Origin: Macrocystis pyrifera
Taxonomy: Eukaryota; Sar; Phaeophyceae; Laminariales; Laminariaceae
Assembly: GCA_031763025.1 (NCBI GenBank)
Contig: JASSKH010000010.1
Span: forward strand, 62,001 to 126,000
DNA length: 64,000 nt
Reading direction: 5' to 3'
Shown here: positions 56,203 through 64,000 of the stretch, piece after piece
Numbering within the stretch: position 1 is the first letter of the stretch
Layout of the letters: each line of letters starts with the position of its first letter
Program-made: the position numbers and the translations under genes
The notes under the pieces: model-generated
What the model saw: only the letters and a program-made list of their open reading frames with translations
Told to the model about the DNA's origin: nothing
Databases searched by the model: none

Positions 56203-57527
56203 AGAATTTTGAAAAAATGGCATGGTCTCTAAATTCAAGAGCTTGCCCACGACAGCAAGCAGCAGCAGCAGAACGATCGGTGAGTTGGACGGTGGCACAG
56301 CTGTAGAGCGACGTTGCGTCTCGCCCAACGCGCAGTCGGCGGGCGGCGCGTCTCTCCGTGGCCAGACTACAGTCGGCTAGTGCGGGCTAGGATCTACCTG
56401 GTAAAGGCTAAGATAAGCGCACTCGGCGCGCACCTCTCCGTGGATACGTTCTCGTAGACTACACCAGCAGCAGCACCAACAGCAGTCAGTCACATTGCGT
56501 CAAAACACAAAATACCAAGACGCGTTGACTCTCGTAGCGCACTCGGCACGTCTCTACGCCGCGAGACAAGAGGCAGTCAGCGTGGGCTCGAACGCTTGGG
56601 TCCTACGCGCAGTGCAGCGCACTCGGCGCGTCTCTTCGCGGCGCCAGACCACAACAACAGCAGTTGGTCTCGGCGTTTGCTCCAATCTCTGCACACACAA
56701 TAAATCTCATTTTTCCGCGTAGGAAGACTGTTCCGATTGGCGAACTTGACAGCTGAAAATGCGATCGGGTTGAAATCTGCAGCTCAAAATCGGCCTAAGG
56801 GCCCCTTTTTGAGCTGAGCGACGCCGGAGGTCTGAAGCCCGCCCGGTTGTCCGCGCCACCCGACCGCCAAAACTGAGTACGTACGTACCAGTACGTGTTT
56901 TACATTTTTTTGTTCGTATGAGTAAGTACTATAGCTCCTCTGTGGCCTCCACTCGCGCACACAGTAGTTGACGAAAATAATGGCACACCTTACCACAAAT
57001 ATCAACCAGCGCTAGTTACGAGTTCCTTGCGAGACTAAGGCATGCCCTATCTATATTATTGGACATGTCATTTTTATACTCTTATGGGTCTATTAATACC
57101 TTGTTCCTTGAAAGGGCCAGAGCGCAAGTTGGAAAAAAAGGGTAAAAATCGACGAGCAGTGTGAATGCTCAACCCTACGTACGTACGTATACATGGGCCA
57201 CAAAAATGAATGCATGTGTGCCGTGAGGGGACCAGGGACGATAAATGTGATGGCGGCTTCTCAAGAAGGACAATGAGGGTAGAACTTGTCGCGAGATGAG
57301 CTGGAAACTATATACTGCTCTACACCTGATGACCAAAGAAACGTAGAATAACACCATCACTACTTCTACTAGTATTAATAAAACTACTACCAGTACTGCC
57401 CACTGCTATTGATACTACTACCTCTACTACTATTAATACTACGACTGTACTACTACGACTACTGCTACAAGTATGGCGTGTGTCTTGAACGACGAAAAAA
57501 AACAAAAAATACCAGGTACTGGCGAAT

Positions 57528-57892
57528 ATTCAGAGGGGGGGGGGGGAGTGAGTGTTATAAGGGTCACCCTGAGCTGGGTGATCGATCGATCTTTTTACCT
57601 CTATAGCTCAGTAGGTACACCTTCAAATTTGGCATCGTCGAGGATCGAGGACACGGGTTCGAATCTCACTCCGAACGTTTCTTTTATATAAATGCTTGCG
57701 CGTGCGTGCCAATAAACATGTCTCCCTGGTTCCTCAGGAATTTGAACGAAGCGGGCAGGACATCATCATCATCAATAGCGTACGGCCGCATACGGTACCG
57801 ACGCCCCAAAGATCCCGCCGTTCAGAGGGGGGGGGGCAGTGTTGTAAGGATTATCCTGGGCTGGGTAATCGATCGACCTTTTACCTCTATAT
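57528..57892 (+). mobile_element. tRNA-derived SINE plus truncated SINE head, unit 3
   Basis: A-box at 57,604-57,615 and B-box at 57,655-57,665, with the second head near 57,825. Same arrangement as units 1 and 2. Confidence 0.75.
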
Positions 57893-59017
57893 AACACCTT
57901 CACATTATTGCCTTTGGGTTCTTATTTTCTGGTCTTGCTTGTGATGTCGTGTTCTCGTACCCGGTACGCTGGCATTTCACTTGCTTGACCCATGAATTTG
58001 CGATTATTTTTGTTTTTGGTTTTCCTTAGTCTCACAGTCTGTGACCAAAGAATTAGTATCAGTCTAGGATGAGGAATCAGGACGGACACTGGGTGTACTG
58101 ATGAAGCTGGGTAAAAATGACGATTTAATGTGGAGACAACACACACTGGCGAATACACTGGCCGAGTCAATCAGTAGATTACTACTGCCCGTACATTCTG
58201 TGCCAGCGCCGAGCCTTATGAACACGAGGTACGAGGTGCAGTAGGAAAGGCAGGACGAGGTGCAGTACGAGATGCGTCTCAAGCTCGTGCAAGCCTGGTG
58301 TGTGCTTACGAACCACGATAAAACACAGCAGCAGCAGTAACAGCAGCATCACTCCTGTTAGTGATGGTTCATGAGGCTTTGGAGATGGGTGCGGTTACAG
58401 GTGTGATGCGGCGGTTAGACTATACTATGATACCAGGTATATACGTCCGACCGGGACCCTCCCACCGAGTCTCCACACGTAGACCGCTGTTGACAGTTGA
58501 CAGCAGTCCTTGTGCGTTTACGCCGCAGCTCGGGTGGGCAGCAGAGCAACAGCAACCACAGGAAGGCGGTGTCAAGGGTGGCTCAGCTTGGCTCTTCTCC
58601 CGCCTGCATCTCGAACACGCGCAACCTTACGGCAGTGCCTTTGGCGTTCAAGTATGCAAGCCCTAGTAACACCAAGTTATGCTGCAGGCTGTGTAGCAAC
58701 TTGGGGGGTGTACGTTTGCTGTACTGCTCTACGTATATTTTTTTTCCTTTTTCTGTACCTGGTATACAGATGGACCCATGGCAGTCTCACGAAGGCCGAT
58801 GAAAGCCTAAATGTCTAAAAGTAGTGTCACATAGGGCAGCCATTGCGATATCCCGAAAGTCCAGGCTGCAGGGCCAAACAGGGCCACGAACGAACAGAGA
58901 ACATGAGCAGTCCAATGGCTGTACATGCATGTGACATGTTATGCCGGTTGCAAGCTGATTGCCGCGGAAATGGCATAAAGGTCCACGGCAGTGTTCATGT
59001 TCACGGCACTGACTGCC

Positions 59018-59325
59018 GTACGTAGAAAATCAGCAAGACAATGTGCATCCTTGGCCAACATGTCAGCTTTCAGCACAGCAGTCTGTGGACTCTGTCATTG
59101 GCCTGCTATCAGGGAAACTCACCATGCACGGGAACCGACAGCCTGCTCGTCCGCAAGGTTCCTATGGCACACTGACTACCGTACGTAAAAAAACAAACTA
59201 TCGCGACAAAGTGCATCCTTGCCCAACATGTCAACTTTTTAGCACAGCAGTCTCGGGACTCTGTTATCAGCCTGATTTAGGAAAAACTCACCATACACGG
59301 GACCGACAGCCTGCTCATCCTCAAG
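59018..59325. repeat. Tandem dimer of a roughly 165 bp repeat, unit 3
   Basis: Practically identical to 36,295-36,600. Confidence 0.7.
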
Positions 59326-59489
59326 GCACCGAAGTTTTGGCCCCTCCTTCTTGAGGTACATACAGCTCCCACTGCTGTTGTGCTCCACAGTCCCAGCCAG
59401 CCACCCTCGTAGATTTTAAACTTGTGTACGTCCCCTCCCTCAAATCAGTAACAACACTCTCCATGAAACCCTGCACGCGTGAAGGCATG

Positions 59490-59756
59490 TTAAATAACGG
59501 GGACAAAAACAAAATCACTTGGTTTGAAAGAGACCAACCCCCGATTGTAGTGTGTAACGGATTTTCAACATTTTGGAAGCGCACCTACCGGCCGCGCGCA
59601 GTGTCACTTGGCTTTCGGTACCTACCCAAGCCACGACCCGCCTTAGGAACTGTACACGCCCCCTACTGCCGTGTTACTACTGCTGAAGAACTGCTGCTGC
59701 TCGAGTCGTCCCGAACCGAGAACCGAGAAGCCATCGCGAGAAGACCACACGGACCG
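59490..59756 (+). promoter_or_regulatory. Inferred promoter and non-coding exon 0 of gene F
   Basis: TTAAATAACGGGGACAAAAA and donor GACCG^GTAAGG as for gene D, with exon edge at 59,756. Confidence 0.45.
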
Positions 59757-61241
59757 GTAAGGTGTGCCTCCTCATTCCATCAGCCCCCCTCCGTCTCTTT
59801 TATCTTCTTCTGCTCTTCTTCTATCATCGCTGCTCCTATCTTTTCTGCTCGTATCCCTCTCGTATCTATCTGTGTTTTTAGCAGAGGGGCCGTGTGAGGT
59901 ATACGGGAAAGAAGCGGCGGCAAGCAAGACTGCGCCCATGGCAACCGCGACGCGCGCAGCGATATAGGGGCAGTAGTCCTCCTGAGTCCACTCAAGGCTC
60001 TCCATTCTGATTTTTTTGGTTGCCAGGCGCTGCCTGCGTTGTTTGTGTCTGCCTCTGTCTGCAGATGGATACTGCTGCTGCTTGCTGTGGAATCCGATAC
60101 GTTTATTTACCAGTCGATTGTCGCAAACAGATGTTAAAATCACGTTTTTTTGGATTGTGAGGAAAGAGCAAGCAATGTTTTACTCCCAGGGGCCCTGCGT
60201 CCACCCGCCAAATCTCCAAGATTCTCTCGCCAAATCTCCTAGATCCTCTTCGCCGTCGGCCCTGAGACTCTGGGCACAAGGCGTAAGCTTGCCCATGTTT
60301 GCCCCATTGCGCGGTTGCCGCGTGCTCGATAGGAGCAGCAGCACCGTCTCTCGGGGCAAAAAGTATCTTTTTTTTGGGCAGCCGTTTTCGCAGGATTTCG
60401 GCTTCGCCTCGTACCGACCTGAACGTAAATTTAAACAACTTTTGGTCATTAATACATAGATAAAAGGGTCTTTATATTTCCGTCCAAGACGGTAGGATAA
60501 CATTATTATGTCAAAAGTGCAGTCAGTACCAGGTATTGTATGTAGACGCTTTGAGTGCGGCCTTTCCCCCGATCTTCTTCACCTCGCCGCGCTATTTACT
60601 GCTACTGCTGTAGTGTGGTGGTGTGTAAGCTTGGGCGCAGTGCCGTGTAAGTGCAATAGTAGTGCAGTAGTGTATGGCAGCACCACCACCACGAAGGCAT
60701 CGCTGCGGAGCCCTGTGTGTCCTCAGCACTCGAAACCCGACCTTCTCTTTACGGATACCAGAGGTCAGAGCACAGCACCAGCAGAACAAACCAGAAAAAA
60801 ACAAAAGCAGAAAAAATATCTAGTCTGATCGTAAATGTAAGGTACATTTTATACGATCAATCACTATCGCTTTGAGCGACGATATCTCTGACATTAGGTG
60901 TTCAGCAATGCCTGTGTATATGCTGAAGAGACACGCCTCCCCTGCCACACCTCTTCTACATCACTCCAACGAATCTGCGACGAAGAAGGCGTTGACCCGC
61001 CCCGAGACGATACGGTGTGATGAAAGTAACCCATTCGGGCGCGCGGATACCGTCTACAGCAGTATCCGGTAGGTAGTATGGCCTTCGCTTAGCGCAGCCT
61101 AACATGAGAAACAAATGAGGAGCACGAAACGCACCGATTTTTGTGCTTGCTTGTGAAAATAGATCTGTCGCTTTATGCAGTACATTTTTCCTACCGCACT
61201 CGCCGCAACAATCGCGCAGACAGGAGGAGCGAGAGAGAAAA

Positions 61242-63342
61242 ATGATCTGCAACATCTTCAAGATTGTGTTCGGGACCGTGCTCGCTGGTGGACTGCTGCT
61301 GGTGTCCGACGCCCGCCCGCTCGACGACAGCAAGGTTTCCATCTTTGACGAGCACCAGAAGAAGTGGACCATGGAGGACCTGTCCGTCATGGCCAAGAGC
61401 CGCACCATGGAGGACGCCGTCTCCTACCTCACGAGCGCAGCGCAGGGATCGGGAACTCCCGCGCTTGACGTGGACGAGTGAGTGACTTGTACATGGCATT
61501 ACGTGCTGGAGCTGCCACTGTTCTCGATATTTTACGTACAGTACAGTACAGTACTGTACTGTAGTCGAGGGTGCCCGTAAACAATAATGTCCGAAATGCA
61601 CGTCTTTCCCGAGGTCTAAACGGTGGGGGTGGGGCGGGGGGACTTATGTTAACGCCGCGAGTTTTGGAGCTGTCATGCGGATTGTAGGCCAGAATATCGG
61701 CAAAGATATGTATTTTAAAGCTTTCTTGGATCTCTCGGCGAGGTCGAGTTGGATTATCGAAACGTTTGGATATGCATGTACACTACTATTACTTCGTTTG
61801 CCACCTGACAATGTTAAGCGTGGGTGTCCGTAACCAAAAACATGGTGAAATTGTTATTGTGCAAGGCAGGATCTGTGCTTTCAAGTTCCGAGTCCTAACT
61901 TTCGGTGGTTCACGAGATACGACTTTAAGAAACTTGGTCCGTTTTTTGGCTGGCCCAGCTCGTAGCAGTTTTATATGTTTGGCGTCTACTACAGTATACC
62001 GCCGCTACGGTTTCTGCTACCCTCCGTGACCACTACTGAAGATGCTGCATGGTTGGACGGAGTTCCTACACAACTTCGTAGCACAGGCGTTCTGCCAGCT
62101 TTTAGATAACTGCAATAGTGCATGCGCACAAGATACATACCGCAACCATCAGATTACTTAATTCAATCTCGCGCCCCGCCCTTCATCCGCGCCCACCGCA
62201 ACACTCGCCATGCAGGATGAAGGAGCTCATCAAGACCAAGCCCCCCGCAGAGCTTCGAGCTGCCCTCCTTACGGCCACTGCCACGGAGAACAGGCGCAAG
62301 AAGAAGGATTACGAAAACATCGCCGACTTCGTCAAGGCCGTCGACTCTGCTGCCACCTGCGCCACAGAGGACACAGCTGGAGGGCACGGCATCGCCGTCT
62401 GCGTGGCGGGCTGCGAAGACAGAAGCCGCTTTCTCGGATGGGTCTCTCGGGACGGAGCATGCGAAGTGCTCTGCTCCCTCGCGACGTCTGCGTGCACTAA
62501 AGAGTGAGTTGAGCGGTAAACCGATCACCCCCCTCTCACCCCCCCCCCTACCCACCCCCGGCGCATTCCACGCAACCCAATACGAAACCCATACACAAAT
62601 AAACAAGCAAACCGCTTCAAGCACTGCATCTACTGTTGTACAGTATATACTGCACAGTACAACGCGCGCCATCATTTCTTATGTGCTGTTCTGGTGTATA
62701 CAGTACTTCAATCGCAGACGTTATCGCAAGCGTATGTACTTCCGTTTGGTGCCGACCATCGTTTCTGCACAGCACACGTATCCCACTCAACATATCCCCT
62801 ATCCATATCCCGGGTCGCACCGCCGCCTCCGCTACCGCTGCCCCCCCCCCCCCCCTCACCCCTCCGCTGGTTGTGTTGTTGTTGCTGATACAACGACATG
62901 CAGGTCCGTTTTGTGGGCGACGTTCGACATCGCGAAGAGCTGGACAATGTGGACGATCGAGTGGATCGCCAAGCTTTCGTTGAGAGTGAAAGTGTCCTTC
63001 TTGGTCATAGTGAAGTTGGCAAACACGGTTCGCGTGAAGATCGAGATCAGAAAGATAAAGGCACGCATCCGCAAGACGGAAGCCAGGCAGCGGAGATACG
63101 CTAGAGAATACGACGCGATCAAGGGCGCCGTTCTGGTTGAGCTCCACGAGCGGCTGCTGAAGGCGAGGGCCCTCTACGTCCTCCACGACTTCGCCGTCCT
63201 CGCCACCTACCGGGAGGCACAGGAGGCGGCAGAGGCGGAGGCGGCCAAGGCCAAGGCGATGGCGTTGAAGGCGGCGATCGACGCGGTGGTGGCGGAGCAA
63301 GCCACCCGTGACAAGGGCGGTGGCGCCTGCGTGCTGTCTTAG
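61242..63342 (+). CDS. Gene F: signal-peptide, six-Cys, coiled-coil CaaX protein (D-type)
   Basis: Exons are 61,242-61,477, 62,216-62,503 and 62,904-63,342, phase 2 throughout, 320 aa. I see no amino-acid difference from gene D. The introns also match except for small length or base changes in the C-rich stretch after exon 2 (near 62,530). Signal peptide, KKWTMEDLSVMAKS block, six cysteines with the C-x13-C-x3-C-x15-C-x3-C-x6-C spacing, Ala-rich helix and terminal CVLS are all present. Such identity beside more diverged upstream DNA points to recent copying of this half of the unit. An ORF starting at 62,509 that reads through intron 2 into exon 3 is an artefact of the open intron. Function unknown. 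Confidence 0.8.
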
Positions 63343-63369
63343 AGTGCAGGCAGCCCCCACGGTCGTCCC

Positions 63370-64000
63370 TTCGTCTATTCGTGTGTCACAGGCTGCATGC
63401 AGTCTTCCGAGTAGGGGCAGTTTTCGACACGCTTCGCGCGTAGGCCTTGTGTTGTACGTTAGGTACTTTTATTTATTCGATGAAATTGAGTGTGATGCTA
63501 CGGTTGCTGTCGTACCATGTACTGTGTTTGAGTATGGACAAGGTCAACACGCACGACGTATTTAACACTTATCGCAACAAGAAGAAACGCCTTCAGCTTC
63601 TTCTCCAAACCACCACGAACGTGGCCAACACGCCCGCGGCAAGGCAAGGCCCCCGTCAGCCAACGTGTGTGCCATCAATATTTTTTTGTGATTGCATATG
63701 TAACTTACCGGTACGTGGTTCGTCAGTCCAATACCACACACTGCTGTCACAGAGAGCTCCAGATTTTGCACTTCCATGCTGCCATGTTTATTTTGATACA
63801 AAGCCTCCTCACGCGTGGGGTATCTCTCTCTCTCGCACTCTGCCTCCCGGCGCACATCAACTTCGTTAAAAAATGGTGGATCTCTCCTATACCGTCAACT
63901 GGCACGAAATTATCACGTTGTACCGTTTTCTGTCTAATGTGCCCATCGGACGGACACTTTTGGGCTTTTTTCTCATACAATATTTCACAGAGTCCTGAGC
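63370..64000. other. Spacer downstream of gene F, runs off the window
   Basis: Collinear and nearly identical with 40,650-41,280. The LINE and repeat R expected in unit 3 would lie beyond the end of the window. Confidence 0.5.

Noticed and set aside
62509-63342. 277-codon ORF reading into exon 3 of gene F
   Set aside because: It reads through intron 2, including its C tract. The equivalent in D is shorter because of a length change, and the acceptor CAG^G at 62,903 fits the phase of the upstream exons.

Overview
This is eukaryotic nuclear DNA. Genes are split by spliceosomal introns with GTGAGT-type donors, and the window holds remnants of a meiotic AAA+ ATPase (PCH2/TRIP13), a non-LTR retrotransposon, tRNA-derived SINEs, MITEs and a satellite array. 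I infer a stramenopile, most likely a brown alga of the Ectocarpus type, from the small GC-rich exons, 0.35-0.8 kb introns, repeat-rich spacers and short TTAGGG-type interstitial telomeric tracts. No marker in the window proves the species.

Layout: the window is three copies of one roughly 20 kb segment. Unit 1 (about 1-17,950) is inverted. Unit 2 (about 24,060-44,700) and unit 3 (about 46,850 to beyond the window end) are direct repeats about 23 kb apart. Position 1 corresponds to about 43,830 on the opposite strand. Each unit carries, in gene order, a 'C-type' gene, a roughly 10 kb spacer with an antiparallel 3'-terminal PCH2 fragment, a 'D-type' gene and then (seen in units 1 and 2) a dead LINE inserted in a repeat. 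Between units 1 and 2 (about 18,600-24,060) lie a relic exon, a dispersed-repeat copy and a satellite array of roughly 175 bp units. Between units 2 and 3 (about 44,700-46,850) lie repeat remnants and one satellite monomer.

Genes: the only convincing intact genes are five members of one unrecognised three-exon family: A (3,202-5,319, minus), C (26,178-28,141), D (38,521-40,622), E (49,497-51,672) and F (61,242-63,342). There is also one broken member, B (16,362-17,945, minus), and an isolated relic of exon 2 at 19.2-19.5 kb. Predicted products of 320-331 aa have a signal peptide, a conserved tryptophan-containing block, a six-cysteine domain (C-x13-C-x3-C-x15-C-x3-C-x6-C), a hydrophobic membrane stretch, an Ala/Lys/Glu-rich helix and a terminal CaaX prenylation box (CVLS or CVVS). 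Each domain has its own exon, with phase 2 at every junction. A non-coding first exon with a TATA-like element is inferred 1.2-1.5 kb upstream of each intact gene.

Most other open reading frames are antisense shadows or read through introns and repeats. Comparing the three units shows insertions by empty versus filled sites. These include MITEs with TTA or TA target sites, a palindromic SINE dimer, and very short TA-flanked palindromic insertions (TACCTGGTA, TATTAATA) that look like transposon excision scars and occur throughout the window.
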